A stretch of DNA of 17,857 nt from an uncultured Clostridium sp. (GCA_900553225.1 USCV01000031.1:1-17857), one strand, 5' to 3'. Shown: positions 1 through 8,813, numbered from the stretch's first letter. The notes: generated by a model not told the origin, from the sequence alone. Program-made: numbers and translations.

Positions 1-41
1 TAATTAAACCCTAAAATTTAAAATTTGCAATCTTTATTTAT

Positions 42-1841
42 TTATGAATTAAAAATTGAATCAAATTCATCTCCATCGATTTTTTCTTTTTCAAGCAATA
101 CACCTGCAACCATGTGTAATTTATCTATATTGGCTTGTAATATCTCAGCTGCTGATCTATATGCATAGTCGATGATTTTTTTAATTTCTTCGTCTATAAT
201 TCCTGCTGTTTCTTCTGAATATTCCTTAGATTGTGCAAAATCTCTTCCTAAAAATACTTCTTCTTGATTAGAACCTAAAGTTATAGTTCCGATTCTTTCA
301 CTCATTCCATACTTAGTAACCATATCTCTTGCAATTTTAGTTGCTCTTTCAATATCATTGCTTGCTCCAGTTGATATATCATCTAAAACTAATTTTTCTG
401 CTACTCTTCCTCCTAATAGAGAGATAATAGTTTCTTGCATTTCAGATTTTGACATAAAAGACTTATCTTCTGTTGGTCTATACATAGTATATCCACCAGC
501 CATTCCCCTTGGAATGATTGAAATTTGGTGTACAGCATCTTGTGTTGGTAAAAATCTGCTTACAACTGCATGACCAGCTTCATGATAAGCAACCAATTTC
601 TTTTCTTTATCACTTCTAACTCTTGTTCTCTTTTCTGGTCCCATTGTAACTTTAACCATTGCATCTTCAATTTCTTTCATACCTATTTCAGGTAAATTTC
701 TTCTTGCAGTTAATAGCGCTGCTTCGTTTAGTACATTTTCCAAGTCGGCTCCTGAAAATCCTGATGTATTTCTAGCAATAACTTTTAAATCTACATCATT
801 TGCAAGTCTTTTCTTTCTACTGTGAACTTCTAATATTTGCTCTCTTGCCTTTACATCTGGACTAGATACAACAATTTGTCTATCAAATCTTCCAGGTCTT
901 AATAACGCTTTATCTAATACGTCTGGTCTGTTTGTAGCAGCAAGAACTATAACTCCCTCATTTTGAGCAAATCCATCCATTTCAACTAATAATTGATTTA
1001 AAGTTTGCTCTCTTTCATCATGTCCTCCGCCAAGACCAGCTCCTCTTTGACGTCCTACTGCATCAATTTCATCTATAAAGATAATACATGGTGCATTTTT
1101 CTTTGCTTGTTCAAATAAATCTCTAACACGTGATGCACCTACACCTACAAACATTTCTACAAAGTCTGAACCACTAATAATAAAGAATGGAACTCCCGCT
1201 TCTCCTGCTACTGCCTTAGCAAGAAGTGTTTTTCCTGTTCCAGGATGACCTACTAAAAGCACTCCTTTTGGAATTCTAGCTCCCATATCTGTAAATTTTT
1301 TTGGATTCTTTAAAAACTCTACAATTTCTTGTAATTCTTCCTTTTCTTCATCTACACCTGCAACATCGTCAAAAGTAACTCTATTATGATCTAATCCATT
1401 CATTACTTTAGCCTTGCTTTTTCCAAATGACATTGTTTTGCTTCCACCCTGGTTATTGTTCATTAATAAAAACCAGAAAATAAAGAATATAATTAAAATT
1501 CCAAATGGTGTAAGTAAACTTAAAATCATCATAAATATTGATTCTGACTCTTCCTTAACATCAATTGTACCCGCTTTCATAGGCTCTTGTAGCGAATTCA
1601 TTAAACTGTCTATACTTGGTATATTCACTTCTTTAACTAAATTATCATTTTTTAGTTTAACATCTGCATTAGTCCCAGAAGAATTTATTTTGATTTCTTG
1701 TACTTCTCCTGCTTCTACTTTTGTTAATAATTCTGAATATGATAATTTATTATCTACATTTCCTAATATCGTTGTTATTAAAACAATAAAAATTATTCCA
1801 ATAATAAGCCATATTCCCAATGTTTTTAAACTATTTTTCAA
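42..1841 (-). CDS. ftsH: FtsH, ATP-dependent membrane zinc metalloprotease
   Basis: Membrane-anchored AAA+ protease that unfolds and degrades misassembled membrane proteins and short-lived regulators. The 599 residues show the full family layout: membrane segment at about 9-27, extracytoplasmic loop, second membrane segment at about 103-127, AAA+ module with Walker A at 198-205 (GHPGTGKT), pore motif FVGVG near 231, Walker B ending in DE at 257-258, and second region of homology with RPGRFDRQ near 315. The zinc site is HEAGH at 420-424, with D496 as the likely third ligand. The C-terminal tail is short. Walker A has His where most family members have Pro (GPPGTGKT). Start is TTG: AAAGGAGG lies 9 nt upstream. 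A promoter at 1884-1912 gives it its own transcript behind tilS. The hpt gene often found between tilS and ftsH is missing. The identification is secure. Confidence 0.97.
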   Translation of the reverse strand: MKNSLKTLGIWLIIGIIFIVLITTILGNVDNKLSYSELLTKVEAGEVQEIKINSSGTNADVKLKNDNLVKEVNIPSIDSLMNSLQEPMKAGTIDVKEESESIFMMILSLLTPFGILIIFFIFWFLLMNNNQGGSKTMSFGKSKAKVMNGLDHNRVTFDDVAGVDEEKEELQEIVEFLKNPKKFTDMGARIPKGVLLVGHPGTGKTLLAKAVAGEAGVPFFIISGSDFVEMFVGVGASRVRDLFEQAKKNAPCIIFIDEIDAVGRQRGAGLGGGHDEREQTLNQLLVEMDGFAQNEGVIVLAATNRPDVLDKALLRPGRFDRQIVVSSPDVKAREQILEVHSRKKRLANDVDLKVIARNTSGFSGADLENVLNEAALLTARRNLPEIGMKEIEDAMVKVTMGPEKRTRVRSDKEKKLVAYHEAGHAVVSRFLPTQDAVHQISIIPRGMAGGYTMYRPTEDKSFMSKSEMQETIISLLGGRVAEKLVLDDISTGASNDIERATKIARDMVTKYGMSERIGTITLGSNQEEVFLGRDFAQSKEYSEETAGIIDEEIKKIIDYAYRSAAEILQANIDKLHMVAGVLLEKEKIDGDEFDSIFNS

Positions 1842-1883
1842 ACCCTATTTCCTCCTTTAGTTACTTGTACACATATATTCCAC

Positions 1884-1912
1884 ACTATACCATATGCTCA
1901 TGTTTTTTTCAA
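1884..1912 (-). promoter_or_regulatory. Predicted sigma-A promoter of ftsH
   Basis: On the minus strand TTGAAA (1907-1912) and TATAGT (1884-1889) are separated by exactly 17 nt. The -35 box overlaps the tilS stop codon, and the predicted start site lies about 35 nt before the ftsH TTG codon. Found by eye; AT-rich DNA makes chance matches possible. Confidence 0.55.
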
Positions 1913-2910
1913 GCATTTTTGATAAAGAAAATTCTCTTGTCTTTTATTAAAACTTTAACTTTTTTATTTGGAATTAAAAATTTATTTCCTATATTATTAT
2001 TGCATAATTTTATAATATCTTCTATATGTATTTTTTCTATGCCCTGATTATTCCCTAAAAGCTCCTTTATTGCATATAAAATAACTCTAGATTTAACAAC
2101 CTTCTCTAAATTATTAAAATCTTTAATTCTTAATGCTATAATGTCTTTTCTGCAAAGTTCTTTATCTATTATCTTGTTATACTCATTCTTGGTAATTTTA
2201 TTCCAATATTCTGATTCTTGTTTTGCAATATTTGATAATCTGTTTAAAGAATCAATAATACTAGGATTAAATTCCTTTTCTATATATGGGATTAGAAGAT
2301 TTCTAATTTTATTTCTAGTATAATTATTTTCTTTATTACTTTGGTCATATTTCGGATTTAATTTCTCTTCTTTGCAATAATCTTCAATCATATTTCTATT
2401 ACATTCTAGAAGTGGTCTTATAATTACATGATTTCTAATATATTCAATACCTTTTAAACCTGAAGTTCCCGTCCCTCTCATTAGGTTCATTAAAACTGTT
2501 TCTGCATTGTCATTTGCATTATGTGCTGTTGCAATTTTATTTCCATCTATTTTTATTCTTACTTCTTCAAAAAAATTATACCTAGCTTTTCTTCCTTCTT
2601 CTTCTGTCCCAACTTTATGTTTTAACGCTTCAGTTAGTATATCTATTTTTTTTATAAAACATGGAATATTGTACTTATCACAATAATTTTTAACATATAG
2701 AGTTTCTTCATCTGCCTCTTTTCTAATCATATGATTTATATGAGCAACTACTATTTCAAAATGCATACTGTTTTTTAATTTGTTTAAAACATGTAACATA
2801 CTCATTGAGTCAGGTCCACCTGATACACCTAATACGATTTTGTCATTTTTATTAATTAACTCATTTTTTATTATAGTTTGCTTAATTTTCTCTTCTAACA
2901 AATTATGCAC
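1909..2910 (-). CDS. tilS: TilS, tRNA(Ile) lysidine synthetase (short form)
   Basis: Modifies C34 of the AUA-reading tRNA-Ile to lysidine using ATP and lysine, which switches codon specificity from AUG to AUA; this matters in so AT-rich a genome. The PP-loop ATP-binding motif SGGPDS is at residues 30-35, followed by the family segments AHINH near 56-60 and HNANDNAETVL from 130. At 333 residues it is shorter than the roughly 450-residue Bacillus enzyme and appears to end after the substrate-binding region, without the usual C-terminal domain, like the short Aquifex type. The GTG at 2910 has no well-spaced ribosome site, whereas the TTG at 2901 (codon 4) has AAGAGGTG 6 nt upstream, so 2901 is the likelier start. 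It follows dnaB by 6 nt, suggesting co-transcription. Confidence 0.93.
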   Translation of the reverse strand: MHNLLEEKIKQTIIKNELINKNDKIVLGVSGGPDSMSMLHVLNKLKNSMHFEIVVAHINHMIRKEADEETLYVKNYCDKYNIPCFIKKIDILTEALKHKVGTEEEGRKARYNFFEEVRIKIDGNKIATAHNANDNAETVLMNLMRGTGTSGLKGIEYIRNHVIIRPLLECNRNMIEDYCKEEKLNPKYDQSNKENNYTRNKIRNLLIPYIEKEFNPSIIDSLNRLSNIAKQESEYWNKITKNEYNKIIDKELCRKDIIALRIKDFNNLEKVVKSRVILYAIKELLGNNQGIEKIHIEDIIKLCNNNIGNKFLIPNKKVKVLIKDKRIFFIKNA

Positions 2911-2916
2911 CTCTTT

Positions 2917-4248
2917 TTAATCTCTATACTTCTCTACATTAGCAAATTTTGTATAATTGCCAAGCCATAATAACTCTACTGTTCCTGTCGAACCAGCTCT
3001 ATGTTTTGCAATAATCACTTCTGCTATATTTTTCTTTTCAGATTCTTCATTATAATAGTCATCTCTATATAAAAACATTACAATATCAGCATCTTGCTCT
3101 ATTGCACCAGATTCACGAAGGTCAGAAAGCATTGGTCTATGATCTGGTCTTTGTTCTGGAGCTCTGGAAAGCTGTGATAGTGCAATAACTGGTACATTAA
3201 TTTCTTTTGCAAGTATCTTTAGAGAGCGGCTTATTTCTGAAATTTCTTGTTCACGGCTTCCTCCCTTTTTATTACTTGCTTGTACAAGCTGTAAATAATC
3301 TATAACAACTAGTCCTATATTTTTTTCAAGCTTCAATTTTCTACATTTAGCTCTTATTTCCATAACTGAAATTCCTGGCGTATCATCAATAAAAATTTCA
3401 GATTCAGATAATTCTCCTGAAGCACCAGCAAGTTTTGCCCAATCTTCATCATCAACTCTACCTGTTCTAACTTTATTGCTATCTACCATAGCCTCACTAC
3501 ATAGAATTCTGTTTCCCATTTGTTCTTTAGACATCTCTAGGCTAAAAATTGCAACAGGGACTCTTGCTCTAACTGCTGCATTAGTAGCAATATTAAGAGC
3601 AAAAGCAGATTTTCCCATTGCTGGTCTTGCTGCAACCAAAATTAAATCTGAATTATGAAGTCCAGCTGTTTTATAGTCTAAATCTGCAAAGCCTGTAGGA
3701 ACACCTGTAATATGTTGCTTTCTATTATATAATTCTTCAAGTTGTGTAAAAGAATCTACTAAAATATCCTTTATTGATGAATAGCCCTTTTGGTTTCTTT
3801 TTTGCATAATATTAAAGATCTTTTTCTCAGCACTATCCATAATATCTTCAACATCTTGTGCTTCATCATATCCCAAGTTAACAAGCTCATTTGCTGTTTT
3901 TATTAAATTTCTCATCATAGATTTTTCTTCAACTATTTTTATGTACTTTTCGACATTTGCTGTAGTTGGAACTTTCTCTGGTAATTCAGCCAAATACTCA
4001 AGTCCCCCTATTTGCTCAAATTTTCCAAGTGATACGAGCTCTGATTTTAAAGTGATAATATCAATTGGCTCTGCTTTATTGTATAAATTTACAATAGCTC
4101 CAAATATTACTTTATTATCCTCCCTATAAAAATCCTCTGGTTTTAGTATCTCTAAAGCAGAAATAACAGAGTCCTTATCTGTAAGCATACTTCCTATTAC
4201 TGCTTGTTCTGCTTCTATATCATGTGGTGGCACTTTTCCTAATTCCAT
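2917..4248 (-). CDS. dnaB: DnaB-type replicative DNA helicase
   Basis: Hexameric helicase that unwinds DNA ahead of the replication fork (called DnaC in Bacillus). The 443 residues match the family's usual length. The N-terminal helical domain (about 5-105, with HDIEAEQAVIGSML) contacts primase, followed by a linker and the RecA-like ATPase domain from about 160. Walker A is ARPAMGKS at 207-214, Walker B is VVIDYLQL at about 314-321, and the sensor segment ALSQLSR is near 356. The C-terminal RESGAIEQDADIV stretch is typical. No intein or insertion is seen, although helicase genes are common intein sites. GAGAGG lies 9 nt before the ATG. It sits 25 nt after rplI, the order found in many Firmicutes (gdpP-rplI-dnaB), and 6 nt before tilS. 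Confidence 0.97.
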   Translation of the reverse strand: MELGKVPPHDIEAEQAVIGSMLTDKDSVISALEILKPEDFYREDNKVIFGAIVNLYNKAEPIDIITLKSELVSLGKFEQIGGLEYLAELPEKVPTTANVEKYIKIVEEKSMMRNLIKTANELVNLGYDEAQDVEDIMDSAEKKIFNIMQKRNQKGYSSIKDILVDSFTQLEELYNRKQHITGVPTGFADLDYKTAGLHNSDLILVAARPAMGKSAFALNIATNAAVRARVPVAIFSLEMSKEQMGNRILCSEAMVDSNKVRTGRVDDEDWAKLAGASGELSESEIFIDDTPGISVMEIRAKCRKLKLEKNIGLVVIDYLQLVQASNKKGGSREQEISEISRSLKILAKEINVPVIALSQLSRAPEQRPDHRPMLSDLRESGAIEQDADIVMFLYRDDYYNEESEKKNIAEVIIAKHRAGSTGTVELLWLGNYTKFANVEKYRD

Positions 4249-4273
4249 TTATTTACGCCTCTCTTTTTTATTT

Positions 4274-4723
4274 TTATTTATCAATTATAGTGCTAACTTT
4301 TAATTTTGCAACTACACCTTCAAATAATTTTACATCTATATTAGTTGTTCCTAATACTTTTATTGTCTCTTTTAATACAATTTTCTTTTTGTCTACCTCA
4401 ATATTGTATTGTTTATTTAAATTTTCTGATATTTCCTTTGCAGTTACTCCTCCAAATATCTTCCCATTTTCGCCTGCTTTTACTTTGATTTTTAATGTAA
4501 TATTATTTAATTGTTCCGCAATTTTTTGAGCAAACTCTTTTTCTTGGTTTCTTTTATATTCATTTGAATCCTTTTTTGCTTTTAAATTTCCTAAATTCCC
4601 TTTATTTGCTTCAATTGCTAATTTTTTAGGAAATAAAAAATTTCTTGCATATCCATCACTTGCATTAATTACCTCATCTTTTTTTCCTACCCCTTTAATG
4701 TTTTCTAATAAAATAACCTTCAT
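4274..4723 (-). CDS. rplI: 50S ribosomal protein L9
   Basis: Large-subunit protein that binds 23S rRNA near the base of the L1 stalk and helps maintain reading frame. The 149 residues are the normal length. The N-terminal rRNA-binding domain (1-50) carries the signature GKKDEVINASDGYARNFLFP. A charged connecting helix follows (about 50-75), then the C-terminal domain with GKIFGGVTAKEI near 108. The ATG is preceded by GGAGG. A predicted promoter lies at 4752-4780. It is separated from its usual partner gdpP by the TM2 gene and leads into dnaB after 25 nt. Confidence 0.97.
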   Translation of the reverse strand: MKVILLENIKGVGKKDEVINASDGYARNFLFPKKLAIEANKGNLGNLKAKKDSNEYKRNQEKEFAQKIAEQLNNITLKIKVKAGENGKIFGGVTAKEISENLNKQYNIEVDKKKIVLKETIKVLGTTNIDVKLFEGVVAKLKVSTIIDK

Positions 4724-4751
4724 AGCTCTCCTCCAATTTATAATTTTCTAT

Positions 4752-4780
4752 ATTTTATAATAAAATTACTTTTTTTTCAA
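4752..4780 (-). promoter_or_regulatory. Possible promoter of rplI-dnaB-tilS
   Basis: Minus-strand TTGAAA (4775-4780) and TAAAAT (4752-4757) are spaced by 17 nt, just downstream of the TM2 terminator-like hairpin and about 30 nt before the rplI start. Each box has one mismatch to consensus, and the surroundings are nearly pure A/T, so confidence is moderate. Confidence 0.4.
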
Positions 4781-4784
4781 TAAT

Positions 4785-4818
4785 AAAGAAAAAGAAAAAA
4801 GCCTTTACAGCCTTTTTC
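4785..4818 (-). terminator. Weak intrinsic terminator after the TM2 gene
   Basis: Minus-strand AAAAAG and CTTTTT arms enclose a short loop containing a partial GC pairing, and are followed by a T-rich tail (TTTTTCTTTTTC). It lies 6 nt after the TM2 stop codon. The stem is short and A/T-based, so termination may be partial. Confidence 0.45.
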
Positions 4819-4824
4819 CTTTTA

Positions 4825-5040
4825 TTAGTTTTTATTAACAATTGCGTTTCCGTCTTTATCTGTGAAGTTACCCATGATAAGCATAATTAAATCGACTATA
4901 GTCCAGATACCACATCCTCCACATGTTAAAAGCATTAAAATCCCTGTTCCTATTTTCCCTGCATAGAAACGATGTACTCCAAAGTTTCCTAAGAAAATAC
5001 ATAGTAATAAAGTTGTTAACCAATTTTTTTCACTATTCAT
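4825..5040 (-). CDS. Small TM2-domain membrane protein
   Basis: A 71-residue protein whose whole length is a TM2 domain: two hydrophobic segments (about 8-24 and 32-56) joined by a short turn with the family motif G-x-x-G-x-HRFYAGK at 18-29. The loop CGGCGIWTIVD and the final polar tail DKDGNAI are also typical. Members are small inner-membrane proteins without an agreed biochemical function; none is assigned here. AGGAGGG sits 8 nt before the ATG. It has its own predicted promoter and a weak terminator, so it looks like a single-gene unit placed between gdpP and rplI, which are normally adjacent in Firmicutes. Confidence 0.9.
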   Translation of the reverse strand: MNSEKNWLTTLLLCIFLGNFGVHRFYAGKIGTGILMLLTCGGCGIWTIVDLIMLIMGNFTDKDGNAIVNKN

Positions 5041-5079
5041 TATTTTTTTCCCTCCTTTTTCCTCAATAATATACTATAT

Positions 5080-5109
5080 ATATTACCCTTATATTTATAT
5101 ATTTGTCAA
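5080..5109 (-). promoter_or_regulatory. Predicted promoter of the TM2 gene
   Basis: Minus-strand TTGACA (5104-5109) is a perfect -35 box, with TAATAT 18 nt downstream (5080-5085) as the best -10 candidate. It stands about 40 nt ahead of the TM2 start in the 144-nt gap after gdpP. Confidence 0.45.
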
Positions 5110-5184
5110 GTATATATTTTTTTTTATTTTAAATTTCAAATTTAAATTCTATATATTAATTTTAGTACCCTATATTCAAATCTA

Positions 5185-7215
5185 TTATTTTCCTGAACTT
5201 TCACTAAAGTATTCATTAATGCACTTTATTAATTCTTGTTTAACTTCTTCAATTTTCATTCCTTCAACTTGAGCTCCGGCAAGCGTAATGTGACCTCCAC
5301 CGCCCAATTTTTCGAGTATCATTTGAACATTAATATCTCCAATTGACCTTCCACTAATGCATACTTTTTCACCTAAGTGTCCTATTACAAATGAAGCTGT
5401 AATATTACTGATACTTAAAAGTTCATCTGCAGCTTTTGCGCAAATAACATTTGAGTTAATATCTCCTTTATCAAAAATCGAAATAGCAATATTATCGTTT
5501 ATAATCTCAGCATTACTTACAATTTCAGAAATAATACTGTAAGTTCCTAAATCACTTTGAAACCATTTTTTTACTCTTATAATATCTGCTCCACATTTTC
5601 TTAAATATGCAGCTGCTTCAAATGTTCTTACTCCTGTTTTAAAAGTAAAGTTTTTAGTGTCCATCATAATACCTGCATATAATCCTTGTACTTCAAGCTC
5701 AGAAAGTTTAACATTCTTTTGTGAATATTCAATTAGTTCTGTAACAAGTTCTGCTGCTGAAGAAGCATAGACCTCTTGAAATACAAGTGTTGCGTCATCT
5801 ATGAATTCTGTACTTTTTCTATGATGATCAATAATTACAATTTTATTTACTTCATCTAGTAACTCTGGATCTTCTACATAAGATTTTTTATGAGTGTCAA
5901 CAACAATTAGCAATGTATCTGGTGAAATTTTAGATTTAGCTTCTTGTTTATTAATAAATACTTCTTCATACTGATGACTCTTATTTATTTCATCTATAAA
6001 ATTATCCAAACTATTACCTAGAACCTCTGCAACAATATATGCTTCTTTTCCCATAGTTTTTGCTATTCTATATACACCTAAGCTAGATCCCATAGAGTCC
6101 ATATCTCCATTTACATGTCCCATTATCATAACATCTTTTGCTTCTGAAATAAGTTCTTCTAACGCATGTGCTACAACTCTTGCTTTAACACGAGTACGTT
6201 TTTCTACTTCTTGTGTTCTACCACCAAAGAATTTATATCTACCATCTTGTCTTACAACGGCCTGATCTCCACCTCTACCAAGCACAATATCCATTGTAGC
6301 TTGTGCTGAAAGATATTTTTTGTAATATGAAACTCCTTCATTTGAAACTGCAATACTTAAAGTTGATTGCATCTTTCCTGGTACATTAAGCTCTTTGATA
6401 GTATCTAGAATACTGAATTTTTTATCTTCAATTTCTGATAAATATTTTTGCTCAAATACACACACAAAAGTTTCTCTTTCAGATTTTACAATTAATCCCT
6501 TAAAATTAATTGCCCAGTCATAAATACTTTTTTCAATCTTTGCTATTAATTGGTGTCTATCTTCACTTGATAATCTTTGCATAATCTCTTCATAATTATC
6601 AATCATAATTATTCCAACACATAGATTAGAATCATTGTATTTTTTTTCTAGCTCATTTTTTTCAGTTTCATCAATAAAATGCAATGTTGCCATATATTCT
6701 TTTGAATGCTTCTTATCATTTTCCTTAGACTTTACATATTCACCTAGAATTCTATAATCCTTTTTGCCAATTGTAACATAATTATTAATAATATTTTTTT
6801 TGTCCTTTTTATCTGAATTTTCAATCTCAAGTTTAATTTCTTTTATAATAGAAGTTAGATAATTATTAATATCTACATTTGCAAACTCTTCTACAAATTT
6901 GGTGCTTTTCCAAATAACATTTCCGTCTGTTTCAACAATGATTAGTGGAAATGGTGAGTTAATAAGAGTTCTTTTAGAAACCTTATCTACATTAATTGTT
7001 AGCTCCTTTATATGTTCTGAAAGTTCTGCTTTTCTTTTTTTGTTCGTCCAATATGTGTAAATTAAAATTAAAAAATATATAAAAATTGATGGTAAAATTA
7101 ACTTGTACTCATAAAAACATAAGATAATTAACAATATTGCAATAATTACTAAATATGCTTTTGTTTTTGAAACAAGCCCATCAAAAATTTTTATATTATT
7201 ATTACCATTCGACAT
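5185..7215 (-). CDS. gdpP: GdpP-type c-di-AMP phosphodiesterase (DHH/DHHA1)
   Basis: Membrane enzyme expected to hydrolyse the second messenger c-di-AMP, which controls potassium and osmolyte balance and wall stress. The 676 residues follow the known architecture: two membrane segments at about 19-34 and 40-56, a degenerate PAS region (about 85-180), and a degenerate GGDEF domain (about 195-320) ending in GRGGDQ rather than an active-site GGDEF. The DHH domain has H367, D371 and D373 in HVNGDMDS, D440, the DHH triad at 463-465 and D519. The DHHA1 domain has GGGGH at 638-642. All metal-binding residues are present. GAGGGAG precedes the ATG by 6 nt. The gene has its own promoter after the rpoC terminator. 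Formerly annotated YybT in Bacillus. Confidence 0.95.
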   Translation of the reverse strand: MSNGNNNIKIFDGLVSKTKAYLVIIAILLIILCFYEYKLILPSIFIYFLILIYTYWTNKKRKAELSEHIKELTINVDKVSKRTLINSPFPLIIVETDGNVIWKSTKFVEEFANVDINNYLTSIIKEIKLEIENSDKKDKKNIINNYVTIGKKDYRILGEYVKSKENDKKHSKEYMATLHFIDETEKNELEKKYNDSNLCVGIIMIDNYEEIMQRLSSEDRHQLIAKIEKSIYDWAINFKGLIVKSERETFVCVFEQKYLSEIEDKKFSILDTIKELNVPGKMQSTLSIAVSNEGVSYYKKYLSAQATMDIVLGRGGDQAVVRQDGRYKFFGGRTQEVEKRTRVKARVVAHALEELISEAKDVMIMGHVNGDMDSMGSSLGVYRIAKTMGKEAYIVAEVLGNSLDNFIDEINKSHQYEEVFINKQEAKSKISPDTLLIVVDTHKKSYVEDPELLDEVNKIVIIDHHRKSTEFIDDATLVFQEVYASSAAELVTELIEYSQKNVKLSELEVQGLYAGIMMDTKNFTFKTGVRTFEAAAYLRKCGADIIRVKKWFQSDLGTYSIISEIVSNAEIINDNIAISIFDKGDINSNVICAKAADELLSISNITASFVIGHLGEKVCISGRSIGDINVQMILEKLGGGGHITLAGAQVEGMKIEEVKQELIKCINEYFSESSGK

Positions 7216-7245
7216 TGTTTTCTCCCTCTTTTATCTAATATGTAT

Positions 7246-7274
7246 ATTTTAACTTGTTTTTATGCTTTTGTCAA
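7246..7274 (-). promoter_or_regulatory. Predicted sigma-A promoter of gdpP
   Basis: Minus-strand TTGACA (7269-7274, perfect) and TAAAAT (7246-7251, one mismatch) are separated by 17 nt. It lies between the rpoC terminator and the gdpP start codon, about 30 nt from the ATG. Confidence 0.6.
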
Positions 7275-7299
7275 GATATAATGTAGGTATTATGTAACC

Positions 7300-7352
7300 A
7301 AAAAATAAGCACTACAAATGCTAAACACTAATGTGTTTAATATTTGTAGTGC
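7300..7352 (-). terminator. Rho-independent terminator of rpoBC
   Basis: A long hairpin: arms 7309-7328 and 7333-7352 pair over 20 positions with only one mismatch and one G-U, closing a TAAT loop. On the minus strand the stem is followed by TTATTTTTT. It begins 33 nt after the rpoC stop codon and marks the end of the rpoBC transcript. Confidence 0.85.
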
Positions 7353-7385
7353 AAATTTAATACTAAAATTACAGTTATTTTAAAA

Positions 7386-8813
7386 TTAAGCTTCTACTGT
7401 TTCTTTTGATTCTTCAGCATTGTTTGATGAATTATCTTCCGTATTATCTGCTTTGTTCTCTGTACTAATATGAGTATTTTTATAAACATTCATACCAGTA
7501 CCTGCAGGAATTAATTTACCAATAATAACATTTTCTTTTAGTCCTATTAAATCATCAGTTTTACCCTTAATTGCAGCTTCAGTAAGAACTCTAGTTGTTT
7601 CTTGGAAAGATGCTGCAGATAGGAAGCTTTCTGTTGCAAGAGAAGCTTTAGTAATTCCAAGAAGAACTCTTTTACCAGTTGCTGGTCGTTTTCCTTCTTC
7701 TATTGCTTTATTATTCTCCTCTTCAAATTCATACATATCTATTAAAGAACCTGCAAACATATTGGTATCTCCATTATCTTCAACACGAATCTTTTTAAGC
7801 ATTTGTCTACCAATAACTTCGATATGTTTATCATTGATATCAACACCTTGATTTCTATATACTTTTTGAACTTCTTGAACTAAATATTCAAATACTCCTT
7901 CTGGTCCTTTTATTGTCAAAATCTCGTTTGGATTAATAGAACCTTCAGTAATTGGATCTGCTGCTTTAACTTCCATACCTTCTCTTACACGAAGTTTTGC
8001 ACCGAAAGGTATAACATATGTTTTAGCATCATCTTTTCCTGTAACTGTTACTTCTTTTCTTGATTTATCATCTGAAATGCTAACTACACCATCAATTTCA
8101 GTTATAATTGCAAGTCCCTTTGGTTTTCTAGCCTCAAAAAGTTCCTCAACTCTAGGAAGACCTTGAGTAATATCGGCAACACCAGCAACACCACCAGAGT
8201 GAATAGTTCTCATTGTAAGCTGTGTACCTGGTTCACCAATAGATTGTGCAGCAATAATTCCAACTGCTTCACCAATTTGTGCTTCTTCACGTGTAGCAAG
8301 TCCCATACCATAGCATTTAGCACATACACCATGTTTTGTACGACATCCAATAACAGAACGTACTTTAACATTATCTATGCCTGCTGCAATAATTTTATCA
8401 ACGATATTTTCAGTAAGTAAAGTATTTGTATCTGCAATAATTTCTTTAGTTTCAGGATTGATAATATCTTCTAGTGGATATCTACCAAGTAATCTTTCAT
8501 CTATTTTTTCAACAACTTGATTTCCATCTTTAATATCATAAACATCTATACCTTCATGTGTTCCACAATCTTCTTCTCTTACTATAATGTCTTGAGATAC
8601 ATCAACAAGTCTTCTTGTTAAATAACCAGAATCAGCTGTTCTTAAGGCTGTATCAGATAATCCTTTTCTTGCACCATGAGCTGCAATAAAGTATTCAATT
8701 GCATCTAGACCTTCCCTAAAGCATGATTTAATTGGAATTTCAACAACTTTACCTGTAGTACTTGCCATAAGTCCACGCATACCTGCAATTTGTTTTAATT
8801 GGTCTAAGTTTCC
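7386..8813 (-). CDS. rpoC: RNA polymerase beta' subunit, C-terminal part (out of frame with the N-terminal part)
   Basis: Carries on the beta' subunit after the single-base frameshift at 8814. The reading frame from 8813 begins with GNLDQLKQIAGMRGLMA, the exact continuation of the conserved F-loop, and then shows the bridge helix (REGLDAIEYFIAAHGARKG), the second zinc site (a Cys in EEDCGT plus CRTKHGVCAKC), and the trigger loop (GEPGTQLTMRTIHSGG). The C-terminal VLLGITKASLATESFLSAASFQ segment is followed by a Ser/Asn/Glu-rich tail. 475 residues lie after the break. The first ATG in this frame is at 8780, but only GCAGGT abuts it, with no properly spaced ribosome site, so independent translation is unlikely. 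With the N-terminal 712 residues it restores a normal 1187-residue RpoC. Confidence 0.9.
   Translation of the reverse strand, partial: GNLDQLKQIAGMRGLMASTTGKVVEIPIKSCFREGLDAIEYFIAAHGARKGLSDTALRTADSGYLTRRLVDVSQDIIVREEDCGTHEGIDVYDIKDGNQVVEKIDERLLGRYPLEDIINPETKEIIADTNTLLTENIVDKIIAAGIDNVKVRSVIGCRTKHGVCAKCYGMGLATREEAQIGEAVGIIAAQSIGEPGTQLTMRTIHSGGVAGVADITQGLPRVEELFEARKPKGLAIITEIDGVVSISDDKSRKEVTVTGKDDAKTYVIPFGAKLRVREGMEVKAADPITEGSINPNEILTIKGPEGVFEYLVQEVQKVYRNQGVDINDKHIEVIGRQMLKKIRVEDNGDTNMFAGSLIDMYEFEEENNKAIEEGKRPATGKRVLLGITKASLATESFLSAASFQETTRVLTEAAIKGKTDDLIGLKENVIIGKLIPAGTGMNVYKNTHISTENKADNTEDNSSNNAEESKETVEA

Noticed and set aside
2917..4248. Intein in the DnaB helicase
   Set aside because: The protein is 443 residues, the normal length, with uninterrupted Walker A and B motifs.
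5110..5184. AT palindrome after gdpP as a terminator
   Set aside because: The arms (AAATTT repeats) leave almost no loop, contain no GC pairs, and are followed by A rather than T residues on the minus strand.
8749..8780. A genuine split rpoC with overlapping genes, as in cyanobacteria
   Set aside because: The last 21 residues of the first frame match nothing in the family, the second frame has no spaced ribosome site at its ATG, and dropping one base restores the conserved sequence exactly.
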